From Comamonas testosteroni (GTDB lineage Bacteria > Pseudomonadota > Gammaproteobacteria > Burkholderiales > Burkholderiaceae_C), in NCBI RefSeq assembly GCF_014076415.1, contig NZ_CP043568.1:4092001-4156000 (forward strand): DNA of 64,000 bases. Direction: 5' to 3'. A program made the position numbers and the translations under genes. How positions within the stretch are numbered: the stretch's first letter is position 1; every line of letters begins with the position of its first letter. Positions 37,561 through 47,074 of this stretch are shown piece after piece. The notes beneath the pieces are model-generated. The model saw nothing but the letters and a program-made list of their open reading frames with translations. It did not search any database and had not been told where the DNA came from.

Positions 37561-39394
37561 AATGAGCGCGCGTGATGCGCTCCTTCAAAGGTAGCGCCAT
37601 CGGGCCGCTGCGGCTTTGCTCGCGCACATGCCCGGCCAGGGCATCCAGATCCAGCATACCGCCCACCACATCGATGCCTTGCGTGAAGATGCTGAAGTTG
37701 TCGCCGCCGCTGCCCAGATAGCTTTGCAGTCCCACGCGGTAGCGCTGCGACATCTCGAGCCGCCGGCCCTCGAGGCGCAGCTCGCTCACGCGCCGTCCTG
37801 CGGGCTGGCTGCGGTCAAAGCGGTAGCTGAAGCCCTCGGAGACCTGCAGAATGCGCGGCGCATTCACGGTGTTGCTGCCGCTGTCGAATTGCTGCTCCAG
37901 TGCCTGGCGAATCTGTTCGCCCGTCAGACTCATCACCATCAGCGTATTGCCGAACGGCTGAACGCTGAACAACTGTCCATAGGTCACGCTGCCGTCGCCC
38001 GCAGGCACCAGGTCGGCACGCACGCCGCCGGGATTCACAAAGGCCAGCTGCGCCCCTCCCGCAGCGGCATCGCGCGTGGCAGCGAGTATGGCGTCGGCCA
38101 CGATGCGCCCCATCACGCTTTCGCCATTGGCTTGCGGCATGCGGCTGACAGGTCCGGCCAGCCGCCCTGCAACGGCCTCGGCCAGCGGCTGCGCCGCAGC
38201 CTTGTAGCGCGCCACCAGCGCCGCCACTTCGGCATCGGCATCAAAGACCGGAAACTCGGGCTGCAAGCCCACCTGGCTGCCGGCGCTGCGATAGCCCTCG
38301 CCCTGCACGATGGTCTGGTGCGCCGATTTGCGGCTGACGCGGCCGGTGCGCGCATCCACTGTGAGTCTGACCTCTGTCAGCAGCGTGCCGTACTGGCCGG
38401 CACTGGTCAGCAGAAACGGCTTGCGGGGATTCACCCTGGCGTAATCGCAGATATAGGAGCGATGGGTGTGACCGGAAATCACCACATCGACCTCGCCGGA
38501 GAGCTGCTCCAGAATCGGCACAATGGCGCCGGACAGGCCCTGGCAGCTATCGTCCTGCAGGCCCGAAGTGGTGGCCCCGCCCTCATGGATCAGCAGCACG
38601 ATCACATCGGCGCCCTGCGCCCTCAGCTGGGGGATCAGCGCATTGGCCGTCTGTGCCTCGTCGGCGAATGTCAGCCCTCTGACCCCGCTGGGCCGCACCA
38701 TATGTGGCGTGTTCCTGAGCGTCATGCCAATGAAGCCCACGCCTATGCGCAGACCGTCTTGCTCGAAGAACTTCACCCCGGTCGCCGGAAACAGCGGCCG
38801 GCCGTCTTCACGCAACGTATTGGCCGCGAGAAAGGGGAACTGCGCGCCCCTGAAGGGCTGGCTGATCTGGCATGGCTGCTTGTTGGTGAACTTCTCACAG
38901 CCACCGTTTTGCATGCGCAGCAGCTCGGCCACGCCCTGGTCGTATTCGTGATTGCCGGTGGCCGCAAAGTCCACCCGCATAAGGTTGAGCACCTCAATCG
39001 TCGGCTCATCGAGAAACAGCGCCGAGACCATGGGCGAAGCCCCTATCATGTCCCCGGCCGTGACCAGCGCCACATGGCGGCTGGCCTGACGGCGCTGGGC
39101 GATGACCCGGGCCATGTAGGCCACGCCGCCAGCGGGCACGGCGACGCTCTGCCCCTGCGCATTCTGCGCCGTCACCGCCAGTCCGGGCGGCTCCAGATGG
39201 CCGTGCAGGTCATTGAAGCCCAGCACGGTGATCTCCATACTGGCCGGCCTTGTCACGCCACCGCTGCATGCGCTCAAGCCCAGCGCGAGCAGCGCAGCGC
39301 AAAGGGGGACGGCGACCTTGCGAAAAGCACAACGCCAGCCTGGCGACAGGGCGCGAGACTGGCGTTGATCCGGTTTTTTGTCAGTTGCAACCAT
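37559..39394 (-). CDS. Lipoprotein 5'-nucleotidase / metallophosphatase
   Basis: 611 residues. A lipobox LGLSAC (Cys43) follows a positively charged and hydrophobic stretch, so the protein is lipid-anchored at the cell surface or in the periplasm. Metallophosphoesterase motifs: GFNDLHGHLEP, TAGDMIGASP, ATGNHEYDQG, IHEGG and VISGHTHRS. The 5'-nucleotidase C-terminal domain follows (YGQLFSVQPFGNTLMVMSLTGEQIRQALEQQ, LGSGGDNFSIF). It would hydrolyse extracellular nucleotides for phosphate and nucleoside salvage. The ATG has AGGAG seven bases upstream. Confidence 0.9.
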   Translation of the reverse strand: MVATDKKPDQRQSRALSPGWRCAFRKVAVPLCAALLALGLSACSGGVTRPASMEITVLGFNDLHGHLEPPGLAVTAQNAQGQSVAVPAGGVAYMARVIAQRRQASRHVALVTAGDMIGASPMVSALFLDEPTIEVLNLMRVDFAATGNHEYDQGVAELLRMQNGGCEKFTNKQPCQISQPFRGAQFPFLAANTLREDGRPLFPATGVKFFEQDGLRIGVGFIGMTLRNTPHMVRPSGVRGLTFADEAQTANALIPQLRAQGADVIVLLIHEGGATTSGLQDDSCQGLSGAIVPILEQLSGEVDVVISGHTHRSYICDYARVNPRKPFLLTSAGQYGTLLTEVRLTVDARTGRVSRKSAHQTIVQGEGYRSAGSQVGLQPEFPVFDADAEVAALVARYKAAAQPLAEAVAGRLAGPVSRMPQANGESVMGRIVADAILAATRDAAAGGAQLAFVNPGGVRADLVPAGDGSVTYGQLFSVQPFGNTLMVMSLTGEQIRQALEQQFDSGSNTVNAPRILQVSEGFSYRFDRSQPAGRRVSELRLEGRRLEMSQRYRVGLQSYLGSGGDNFSIFTQGIDVVGGMLDLDALAGHVREQSRSGPMALPLKERITRAH

Positions 39395-39444
39395 CGGACT
39401 CTCCTGAGTCAGAGGTTTTAACGCACAAAGCGGTCCGGACGATG

Positions 39445-40542
39445 TCAGGTGGCCGATGCCGGAATCGGGGCCAGCCCCGAATCCACATCGGCATTCTGCG
39501 CACGGTGGCGCAGCGCATGGTCCATCACCACCAGCGCCAGCAGCGCCTCGGCGATCGGCGCGGCGCGGATGCCCACGCAGGGGTCATGGCGCCCCTTGGT
39601 GATGACTTCGGTGCTCTGGCCGTGCACGTCGATGGACTCACGCGGCGTGATGATGGAGCTGGTGGGCTTGATGCCGATGCGCACTTCCAGATCCTGGCCG
39701 GTGCTGATGCCGCCCACGATTCCGCCCGCGTTATTGCTGCGGAAACCCTCGGGGCTCAGCGAATCGCCATGCGTGGTGCCGCGCTGGGCCACGCTGTCAA
39801 AGCCTGCACCGATCTCCACGGCCTTGACGGCATTCAGGCCCATCATGGCGTAGGCGATATCGGCGTCCAGTCGGTCATACAGGGGCTGGCCCAGGCCGAC
39901 CGGCATATTGCTGGCGTTCACACGCAGCGCCGCACCGCAGGAATCGCCGCTCTTGCGCAACTGCTCCATGTATTCCTCGAAACGGCTCACATCGGCCACA
40001 GGCGCGAAGAAGGGGTTGTGGGGCACATGCTCCCAGCTCTCGAAGCCTATGGGCAGCTCCCCAATCTGAGTCATGCAGGCACGGAACTCGGTGCCGAATT
40101 TTTCCTTGAGCCATTTCTTGGCCACGGCACCCGCAGCCACGGTAGGGGCCGTCAGGCGTGCCGAGGAACGGCCGCCGCCACGCGGGTCGCGGATGCCGTA
40201 CTTCTGGAAGTAGGCGTAGTCGGCATGACCGGGGCGAAAGCTCTGCGCGATATTGGAGTAATCCTTGCTGCGCTGATCGGTGTTGCGGATCAGCAGGGCA
40301 ATCGGCGTTCCGGTGGTCCTGCCTTCGTACACACCGGAGAGAATCTCCACCGCATCGGGCTCGTTGCGCTGCGTGACGAACTTGCTGGTGCCAGGGCGAC
40401 GACGATCCAGATCATGCTGGATATCCGCCTCGCTCAAGGCCATGCCCGGGGGGCAGCCATCAATCACACAGCCAATGGCCGGACCGTGGGACTCACCGAA
40501 ATTGGTGACCGTGAAAATTGTGCCGAAGGTATTGCCGCTCAT
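39445..40542 (-). CDS. aroC: Chorismate synthase
   Basis: Last step of the shikimate pathway, EPSP to chorismate with reduced FMN. 365 residues from the ATG at 40542 ([34 protein letters not shown]). The three family signatures are present: [41 protein letters not shown] and the C-terminal [25 protein letters not shown]. The open frame upstream to 40608 is not conserved. Confidence 0.97.
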   Translation of the reverse strand: MSGNTFGTIFTVTNFGESHGPAIGCVIDGCPPGMALSEADIQHDLDRRRPGTSKFVTQRNEPDAVEILSGVYEGRTTGTPIALLIRNTDQRSKDYSNIAQSFRPGHADYAYFQKYGIRDPRGGGRSSARLTAPTVAAGAVAKKWLKEKFGTEFRACMTQIGELPIGFESWEHVPHNPFFAPVADVSRFEEYMEQLRKSGDSCGAALRVNASNMPVGLGQPLYDRLDADIAYAMMGLNAVKAVEIGAGFDSVAQRGTTHGDSLSPEGFRSNNAGGIVGGISTGQDLEVRIGIKPTSSIITPRESIDVHGQSTEVITKGRHDPCVGIRAAPIAEALLALVVMDHALRHRAQNADVDSGLAPIPASAT

Positions 40543-40720
40543 AGGCTGCTGATTATCGTTGAAGTGATGATTGACGGCTGAGCGCCGCCATGCCTGAAGT
40601 CTTTTCACCAGGCTCGGACCTGCATTTATTCTGGCCTCGGCCCTGGTCAGTCCATGCTCGTCGTGCTGGCGGCCTGCGGGCTGGGACTGCGCCGCCTGCC
40701 GCCCCCATCAGCGCGAGACA

Positions 40721-40744
40721 TGAAAAACCCCGCCTCGGCGGGGT
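40721..40744 (-). terminator. Terminator after the CBS-domain gene
   Basis: Stem ACCCCGC/GCGGGGT (40727-40733 and 40738-40744), loop CTCG, followed on minus by TTTTCA. Confidence 0.75.
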
Positions 40745-40762
40745 CTGCAGCAGTCGCAGGGC

Positions 40763-41215
40763 TTATTCGGCGCCCTGGCGCTCGCCCTCGGGCCAGTCGC
40801 GGATATAGGCCTTGAGCATGCGGTTCTCGAAGTTCTGGCTGTCCACCACGGCCTTGGCCACGTCATACAGCGAGATCACGCCCATCAGCATGCGCTTGTC
40901 CATCACGGGCATATAGCGCGCATGGCGATCCAGCATCATGCGGCGCACCTCGTCCATATCGGTTTCCATGGTGCAGGTCATGGGCGCGTCGTCCATGGCG
41001 CCGCGCACGGTGATGTTCTCCACGCCGCCCGTCTTCACAAAGCCCTGAATCACCTCCCGGAAGGTGAGCATGCCCACCACATCGCCGTGATCCATCACGA
41101 CCAGCGAGCCGATGTCCTTCTCCGACATCACCTGCACCGCCGCAGCCAGGCTTTCATCGGGCGACACCGTGTACAGGGTATTGCCTTTGACGCGCAGGAT
41201 GTCACTAACTTTCAT
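40763..41215 (-). CDS. Tandem CBS-domain protein
   Basis: 150 residues, essentially a Bateman module: CBS1 (VSDILRVKGNTLYTVSPDESLAAAVQVMSEKDIGSLVVMDHGDVVGMLTFREVIQGF) and CBS2 (ITVRGAMDDAPMTCTMETDMDEVRRMMLDRHARYMPVMDKRMLMGVISLYDVAKAVVDSQ). CBS pairs bind adenosyl ligands (AMP, ATP, SAM). There is no effector domain, so the partner is unknown. The ATG at 41215 has GGAG seven bases upstream. It is divergent from the metY-like operon, whose chemistry is close to SAM metabolism; a link is conceivable but unproven. Confidence 0.88.
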   Translation of the reverse strand: MKVSDILRVKGNTLYTVSPDESLAAAVQVMSEKDIGSLVVMDHGDVVGMLTFREVIQGFVKTGGVENITVRGAMDDAPMTCTMETDMDEVRRMMLDRHARYMPVMDKRMLMGVISLYDVAKAVVDSQNFENRMLKAYIRDWPEGERQGAE

Positions 41216-41368
41216 TGCTGTTCTCCGAAATCTGTTTGGCACGCTGTGGCAGCTTTTGTCCTGCATGTGTCAGCACATGGGGCATCGCTTTGCTCAGAAT
41301 GCAGGTGCGTGCACAAATATAGCCCACAATGGCTTGCATTGAGAAAAACTAAAGCAATGACGAAACAT

Positions 41369-41388
41369 ATGAATTTCTACATATTCAT
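41369..41388. promoter_or_regulatory. Inverted repeat between the CBS gene and the metY-like gene
   Basis: ATGAAT (41369-41374) and ATTCAT (41383-41388) eight bases apart, in a sharply AT-rich stretch of the 254-base divergent gap. A regulator-binding site is possible; no regulator is identified. Confidence 0.3.
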
Positions 41389-41469
41389 TCGTCTATCTGA
41401 CCAAATTGATATTTGATTGCATGCTCAATCACACATTTCGTCGATCAATACCAGCCATGGAGACACAAC

Positions 41470-42768
41470 ATGCCCGGCTACTCTGACCCCGGCTTCGACA
41501 CCCTGAGCCTGCATGCAGGCGCTCAGCCCGACCCTGCCACCGGCGCACGTGCCGTCCCCATCCATCTGACCACGTCCTTTGTCTTCGAATCCAGCGACCA
41601 CGCGGCCAGCCTGTTCAATCTGGAGCGACCCGGCCATGTCTACAGCCGCATCTCCAACCCCACCAACGCAGTGCTCGAACAACGCGTCTCGGCTCTGGAA
41701 GGCGGCGTGGGCGCGATTGCCGTGGCCAGCGGCCAGGCGGCGCTGCACCTGTCGATTGCCACGCTGATGGGCGCGGGCAGCCATATCGTGGCCAGCACGG
41801 CGCTGTATGGCGGTTCGCAGAACCTGCTGCACTACACGCTGGCGCGCTTCGGCATAGAGACGACCTTCGTCAAGCCCGGCGACATCGATGGCTGGAAGGC
41901 CGCCGTGCGCCCCAACACCAGGCTGTTCTTCGGCGAAACCGTGGGCAACCCCGGCCTGGATGTGCTGGACATTCCCACCGTCAGCCAGATCGCCCACGAA
42001 GCCGGCGTGCCGCTGCTGGTCGACTCCACCCTCACCTCGCCCTGGCTGATCAAGCCTTTCGAGCATGGCGCGGACATCGTCTACCACTCGGCCACCAAGT
42101 TCCTGTCCGGCCACGGCACGGTGATCGGCGGTATCGTCGTCGATGGCGGCAGCTTCGACTGGGAAAAGTCGGGGCGCTTTCCCGAGCTGACCCAGCCCTA
42201 TGACGGCTTTCACAATATGGTATTCAGCGAGGAATCCACCACGGGAGCCTTCTTGCTGCGCGCGCGCCGCGAAGGCCTGCGTGACTTTGGCGCCTGCATG
42301 AGCCCGCACAGCGCCTGGCTGATCCTGCAAGGCATAGAGACCCTGCCGCTGCGCATGGAGCGCCATATGCGCAACACCGAGAAAGTGGTGCAGTTCCTCG
42401 CCAGCCACCCGCTGGTCAGCCGCGTGGGCCATCCCATGCTGGAGACCCACCCCTCCCACGCACTGGCGCGCAAGTTGCTGCCGCGCGGCGCCGGCTCTGT
42501 GTTCAGCTTTGACATTGCGGGCAACCGCAACCAGGGCAAGAAGTTCATCGAGACGCTGAAGGTCTTCAGCCATCTGGCCAATGTGGGCGACTGCCGCTCT
42601 CTCGTGATCCACCCCGCCAGCACCACGCATTTCCGCATGAGCGACGAGGCACTGGCCCAGGCAGGCATCGGCCAGGGAACGATCCGGCTGTCTATCGGCC
42701 TGGAAGACGCCGACGACCTGATCGACGACCTCAAGCGAGCACTGAAGGCGGCCGAGAAAGCCGTCTGA
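41470..42768 (+). CDS. O-acetylhomoserine sulfhydrylase-type (MetY-like) PLP enzyme
   Basis: 432 residues of the Cys/Met-metabolism PLP family: VPIHLTTSFVFESSDHAASLFNLERPGHVYSRISNPTNAVLEQRVSALEGG, and Lys210 in VYHSATKFLSGHGTVIGG. The sequence style matches O-acetylhomoserine aminocarboxypropyltransferases, which assimilate sulfide directly into homocysteine, rather than cystathionine synthases, but family members are hard to separate by eye. ATG with GGAG eight bases upstream. The next gene starts 14 bases later. Confidence 0.88.
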   Translation: MPGYSDPGFDTLSLHAGAQPDPATGARAVPIHLTTSFVFESSDHAASLFNLERPGHVYSRISNPTNAVLEQRVSALEGGVGAIAVASGQAALHLSIATLMGAGSHIVASTALYGGSQNLLHYTLARFGIETTFVKPGDIDGWKAAVRPNTRLFFGETVGNPGLDVLDIPTVSQIAHEAGVPLLVDSTLTSPWLIKPFEHGADIVYHSATKFLSGHGTVIGGIVVDGGSFDWEKSGRFPELTQPYDGFHNMVFSEESTTGAFLLRARREGLRDFGACMSPHSAWLILQGIETLPLRMERHMRNTEKVVQFLASHPLVSRVGHPMLETHPSHALARKLLPRGAGSVFSFDIAGNRNQGKKFIETLKVFSHLANVGDCRSLVIHPASTTHFRMSDEALAQAGIGQGTIRLSIGLEDADDLIDDLKRALKAAEKAV

Positions 42769-42782
42769 GAGACCTGAACAAA

Positions 42783-44282
42783 ATGGTTGCCACAACTTCT
42801 GCATCGCTGGACTGGAAGCAGTTTGAACAGACTTTATTCAGCATCTACTGGCAAGATGCTCAGGCGTTCCTTGCCGCTAACCCTCAAGAGAGCATCTACG
42901 CACTGGCACTGAACGGCCTGTACCGTGAGCAGGATGGCCCCATTTACCTGCCCACGCTGTCTGCCAACAGCGAGCAGGCCTATTCACAGATGGTGAATGC
43001 CCCTGAGCCGCAGGGTCGTTTGTCCGAATTCGACCTGGATACCGGCAAGTTGGGCAGTCTGCGCTGGAACCCGCCGGATTGGGAATGGGAAGAGCTGGAT
43101 TCGGCCTCGGACTCTCAGGAGTTGCAGCAACTGGAGCAAGCCTTGCTGGCCGAGGCCAATAAAAGCACGCCTGCCCACTGGTTGCGTACCGAGGCGCACC
43201 TGATCAAGGCGCTGATCCGCATCTGCAAGCAGCTGACCAAAGCCTGTCAAAAATCGCCCTGGGCCAGCCAGCTCACTCCAGGGTTTGCGGTGCTGATCCA
43301 TGTGGAAGACACTCAGGAATGCGAAGCCATGGCACGCGAGAGCATGGGGGAGGCACGCTTTCTTGCATTGTTTCCCAGCCATGACCAGGACGCGCAAAGA
43401 CGCGCCAGAGTTGCCGCGCTCTCCCCCGCTCAACAGCTGCAATACCATCTGAGCTGTCTTGAAGGGATCGGGCGCCCGGAACTGGGACTGAGCCGAAAAG
43501 AGGCGCAATTGCTGGGCGAAGAGGCCGAGACTGCGCTGCTTGCCATGGATCACCGCCAGGTGGCTCATGCGCTGCTGCCCATGCTGACTCGGCCCGGCAA
43601 ACAGTGGCGTGCGGCCATGTTGCTGGCCCAGATGGCCTACCGGGACGAACAGGTACTGGCTGCACTGCGTCAACAGGTTCAGGCCCCCGTCCACAGCCCC
43701 AGGGAAGAAAGCGAGCGAGGCTGGTGTGCCAGTGCCTTGGGGTCGTTAGGCGACCAGGAGTGGCTGCAGCAGCAAATAGGCGCCACGGCCGTGCCTGTGG
43801 ACAGGATCGCGCAAGGCATTGCCTACCCCTACCGCGCCTGGAACAGCAAGCCGGGAACCACGGCCCTGCACCTTGATTACGCGCCTCTGGAGCGGGCGCT
43901 CGACCTCAAGCACCCGGCCTTGGCCCAGGCGCTGAATGAAGAGCTATCACCCGGAACCGGCTATTGCAGCCTTCGGGTTGAGGATTTGGAGCAAGCCCTG
44001 TGCGCTATGCAGTCCGTTCACGCTCTGGTGCGCGTGCATGCTGCATGCATCATGGGAGAGCGAAGCCTTGGTGCCGCCGCGGGCAGGCGCGTCACCCCTG
44101 TACTGGCACAAGCCCTGAGTCACGACAGCAACGAAAACGTACGTTATCAGGCCATGCTGGGCCTGCGGTATTGGAAAAAAGCCGGCGCAGCGCAGCGCGC
44201 TGCGATTGAGCATGCCGCCGAACACGATGCCTGCGACAACATACGTGAGCTGGCTCGGCAATGGCTGCGTGAACACTGCTGA
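42783..44282 (+). CDS. Unknown protein, DUF4303-like N-terminus and HEAT-type C-terminus
   Basis: 499 residues, no signal peptide or membrane segment. The N-terminal 80 residues (FEQTLFSIYWQDAQAFLAANPQESIYALALNGLYREQDGPIYLPTLSANSEQAYSQM) resemble DUF4303. The C-terminal part is all-helical with HEAT-type repeats (RVHAACIMGERSLGAAAGRRVTPVLAQALSHDSNENVRYQAMLGLRYWKK, then DNIRELARQWLREHC). Both kinds of module occur in bacterial immunity and scaffold proteins. It sits tightly between the metY-like gene and a hydrolase, so it is probably part of an operon. I do not assign a function. Confidence 0.7.
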   Translation: MVATTSASLDWKQFEQTLFSIYWQDAQAFLAANPQESIYALALNGLYREQDGPIYLPTLSANSEQAYSQMVNAPEPQGRLSEFDLDTGKLGSLRWNPPDWEWEELDSASDSQELQQLEQALLAEANKSTPAHWLRTEAHLIKALIRICKQLTKACQKSPWASQLTPGFAVLIHVEDTQECEAMARESMGEARFLALFPSHDQDAQRRARVAALSPAQQLQYHLSCLEGIGRPELGLSRKEAQLLGEEAETALLAMDHRQVAHALLPMLTRPGKQWRAAMLLAQMAYRDEQVLAALRQQVQAPVHSPREESERGWCASALGSLGDQEWLQQQIGATAVPVDRIAQGIAYPYRAWNSKPGTTALHLDYAPLERALDLKHPALAQALNEELSPGTGYCSLRVEDLEQALCAMQSVHALVRVHAACIMGERSLGAAAGRRVTPVLAQALSHDSNENVRYQAMLGLRYWKKAGAAQRAAIEHAAEHDACDNIRELARQWLREHC

Positions 44283-44310
44283 ACCACAAAGAACAGAACC
44301 GGAGACAAAC

Positions 44311-45120
44311 ATGCAAATCAATGTGCAAGGCGCAGACATCTACGCCTACACCGGCGGCAAGGCTTTCGACGCGGCCAAGCCCACGGCCATTTTCATCCAC
44401 GGTGTGCTCTGCGATCACAGTGTCTGGGCGCTGCAAAGCCGCTACATGGCCAATCACGGCTGGAACGTACTGGCCGTCGATTTGCCTGGCCATTGCAAAA
44501 GCGGCGGCCAAGCACCGGAATCCGTCGATGAGGCAGCAGCCTTCATAGGCGCGCTGATGGATGCGGCAAACCTGCAGCAAGCTGCACTGATCGGCCATAG
44601 TTGGGGCAGCCTGATTGCCATGGAGACTGCGGCCAGGCTAAAGAACCGCATCAGCCATCTGGTGCTGGTGGGTACGGCCTTTCCCATGAAGGTCTCGCCC
44701 GCGCTGCTGGAGTCGGCCCTGAACACGCCCGAGAAGGCCATACAGATGGTCAACACCTTCTCGCGCGCCACGCTGGCACCGCCCAATGGCGCAGGCAGCT
44801 GGGTGTTTGGCGCCGGCATGGCCCTGGGCCGCCGCGTGCTGGCCAGCAACACTCGCACGAATCTGCTGCATGCAGGCTTCAAGGCCTGTGACAGCTATGC
44901 AGGTGGCGAAGCAGCCATGACGCAGGTCACCTGCCCGCTTCTGTTCGTACTGGGCGAACAGGACCAGATGACACCGCCCAAGGCCGCAAAAGGCTTGATA
45001 GAAGCCGCCAAAGGCGCGGGCAAAGCAGTCAAGGTGCAGGTGATTCCAAATGGCCACAACCAGATGACGGAGTCGCCCGACGCGACGCTGTTTGCGATTC
45101 GGGATTTTCTGGCTGCATGA
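44311..45120 (+). CDS. Alpha/beta-fold hydrolase
   Basis: 269 residues from the ATG at 44311, which has GGAGA seven to eight bases upstream. The triad is visible: Ser97 in LIGHSWGSL, Asp in LGEQDQMTPP, His in PNGHNQMTE. The oxyanion region IFIHGVLCDHSVW and VLAVDLPGHCKSGG are typical of small-molecule esterases and lactonases. Substrate unknown. It lies 28 bases after the HEAT-type gene and 17 before the PoNi-like gene. Confidence 0.85.
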   Translation: MQINVQGADIYAYTGGKAFDAAKPTAIFIHGVLCDHSVWALQSRYMANHGWNVLAVDLPGHCKSGGQAPESVDEAAAFIGALMDAANLQQAALIGHSWGSLIAMETAARLKNRISHLVLVGTAFPMKVSPALLESALNTPEKAIQMVNTFSRATLAPPNGAGSWVFGAGMALGRRVLASNTRTNLLHAGFKACDSYAGGEAAMTQVTCPLLFVLGEQDQMTPPKAAKGLIEAAKGAGKAVKVQVIPNGHNQMTESPDATLFAIRDFLAA

Positions 45121-45137
45121 GCCATTAAGCTTGGGCC

Positions 45138-46025
45138 ATGAGCCAAACCTTCCAGCACCACGGCCAACTGGCTGCCGCCTGCGCCGAATGGGCCAAGATT
45201 TCACTGACCGGTTTGCAGCCCCGGCGCAATCTCAACCTGAGCGATAAAAATGCCGACTGGAAGGAGGCACTGAGCACGCTCAAGCGCTTTGCCGGCAGCG
45301 ACAGCTATAAAGCGCCCCAGGATTTCAAGGCACATGCCGCACTGGAAAACTGCTGGAAATGGAAGGAAGTAGGCGCGCAAGCGCGCTGGCTGCTGATCTA
45401 CGGCATCGATCTTGGTCTGAGCGGCGATGTGCTGCGCCCCATCTACCAGGAAGTGGCCGCGCTGTGGATTGACGCTGCCTCAGTGGCAGAGCATGCGCGC
45501 GCCTGCATGGCGCAGGAAACCGGCGAGGACTATGGCGTAGCTGCGCCAGTCAACACACGCACTGATGATTACGCTATTGCCGTGACCCTGCTGTCACTGG
45601 CCACACTGCTGGATGCTCAGGACGACGTCCCGGCGATTGATGAGCATGTACTGGCCTTCGATACGGACCAGTTGCTGGATTATCTGTGCGCCGGCGGTCT
45701 GCAGCTGCAGCAGGTCAGCGAGGAGCTTTTCCACAAACGCCCTTATGGCGCCATGAAGCCTTTCTTTGAACAGCTCGAAGCCCTGCCTGACCCATTGTTG
45801 CCCTATCTGCAAACCCAGTACCAGGAGTTTCACAGGCTCTCGCCCAAGCAGCAGAAAAAAGGCGGCCCATGGCTGGGCACGGGCTACTGGGCGCTGGAGG
45901 TCGCAGCCCTGGCCGTGCTCTACGACTGGGATGACAGCGCCCTGCGCAGCAGCCTCCACTATCCGGCCGATCTGGTCGACTACGCCCGCGGGCGACTGGC
46001 TCAAGCAGAGTCAGGCGATTCTTGA
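45138..46025 (+). CDS. PoNi-like (DUF1910/DUF1911) immunity-type protein
   Basis: 295 residues, cytoplasmic. The C-terminal third carries the pattern I know from DUF1911/PoNi: GYWALEVAALAVLYDWDDSALRSSLHYPADLVDYAR (249-284), with the GYW-E, DDS and YPxDLVxYAR landmarks. The N-terminal helices (ADWKEALSTLKRFAG, WKWKEVGAQARWLLIYGIDLG) fit DUF1910. Known members neutralise PoNe DNase toxins delivered by type VI or other secretion systems. No PoNe toxin, VgrG, PAAR or Rhs gene is in this window, so this is either an orphan immunity gene or a repurposed homologue. It overlaps the next gene (convergent) by 15 bases. Confidence 0.7.
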   Translation: MSQTFQHHGQLAAACAEWAKISLTGLQPRRNLNLSDKNADWKEALSTLKRFAGSDSYKAPQDFKAHAALENCWKWKEVGAQARWLLIYGIDLGLSGDVLRPIYQEVAALWIDAASVAEHARACMAQETGEDYGVAAPVNTRTDDYAIAVTLLSLATLLDAQDDVPAIDEHVLAFDTDQLLDYLCAGGLQLQQVSEELFHKRPYGAMKPFFEQLEALPDPLLPYLQTQYQEFHRLSPKQQKKGGPWLGTGYWALEVAALAVLYDWDDSALRSSLHYPADLVDYARGRLAQAESGDS

Positions 46026-46823
46026 CAGAAAAGCGGCGATGCGGCTGCTGATGCGCTCGGGCAGCTCGCGGTGCGGCACATGGCCTCCGCCGGCAATGAT
46101 TTCCGCCTCGCAAGGGCCCTGCGCCCAGGTGCAGATGTTCTCCGGATGCACGAGGGAGCCGAATTCATCGAGCTCGCCGTGAATCGCCAGCACCGGGCAA
46201 TGCACCTGTTTCAATGCTGCATCCAGCCGGTAATGTGCAAACGGCGGGCTTAGCCAGGTGTCCACCCAGGCCGACAGCACCCAGGCTGCCTTGTCGCCAT
46301 GGTAGCGAGCGAGTCGCTCCAGCTGGCCGGGCTGGGCAAAGCTGTCGCGCGCCGCCCTGATGCCCTGCAAGGTGCGGTCTTCGACAAAGCTCTGGGCCGA
46401 TTCGGTAATCAATGCCTGGCATTGCCGCCCATACGCAGCTGCCACCATGGCCGCCATGCCACCGCCCACGCTGTGTCCCAGCATCACGAAATCGCCCAGG
46501 CCCAGCGCCCGGTGAAGCGGCGTGAAGCCGGCATCGACCTCGCTTTCCACAAAACTCGGTTCAAGCCGATGCGGATTGGGGTCTGAATGGCCGAAGCCCA
46601 GGCGGTCATAGGCAATGACTTCACGCCCGGTGGCCGCGGCCAGTTGCGCGGGAAATTCGCGCCACAGATCCACGCAGCCCAAAGAGTCGTGCATCAGCAC
46701 CAGCGGCGCCCTGGCCGCCCCGTCCTGCACTTGCCAGCGTTTGACATGGAGCTGCCCGCAGGGCGCCTGAACACGGGTTTCACTGGAGCTGATCACAACG
46801 GGCGGCATGGTGTCGTCAAACAT
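46011..46823 (-). CDS. Alpha/beta-fold hydrolase
   Basis: 270 residues. Ser118 in VMLGHSVGGGMAAMV, the acid in IHGELDEFGS and His in GGGHVPHRELPERI form the triad; LMHDSLGCVDLWREFP gives the oxyanion loop and VIAYDRLGFGHSDPNPHRL follows. It is related only distantly to the hydrolase at 44311 and lies on the other strand. A second ATG five codons later (46808) is an alternative start; neither has a clear ribosome-binding site. Confidence 0.83.
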   Translation of the reverse strand: MFDDTMPPVVISSSETRVQAPCGQLHVKRWQVQDGAARAPLVLMHDSLGCVDLWREFPAQLAAATGREVIAYDRLGFGHSDPNPHRLEPSFVESEVDAGFTPLHRALGLGDFVMLGHSVGGGMAAMVAAAYGRQCQALITESAQSFVEDRTLQGIRAARDSFAQPGQLERLARYHGDKAAWVLSAWVDTWLSPPFAHYRLDAALKQVHCPVLAIHGELDEFGSLVHPENICTWAQGPCEAEIIAGGGHVPHRELPERISSRIAAFLSRIA

Positions 46824-47074
46824 GGGCAGGGTCTGGGTTGAATGGCGATGAGATGTGCGGCTACCTTAGCAAGAGACCGCTCATGGCAGCTCGGCCAGAA
46901 GCTGGAGTGGCCGCAAAGATGGCAAATCTGGCCGATTTTGAGCAGTCTTGCCGTATATAGCCTGTCGTTCAGGTGACGAAGACCTCCGACCGCAACTTGC
47001 AGCACTCGCTAACCCGCTGGCCTGAGCATGCGGTCGGCAGTATAAAAACAGCATCCACTTCACCGGGGGTTGCC

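Noticed and set aside
42783..46025. A complete toxin-immunity or type VI secretion locus
   Set aside because: No toxin, VgrG, PAAR, Rhs or secretion component is present; only the immunity-like gene supports it.
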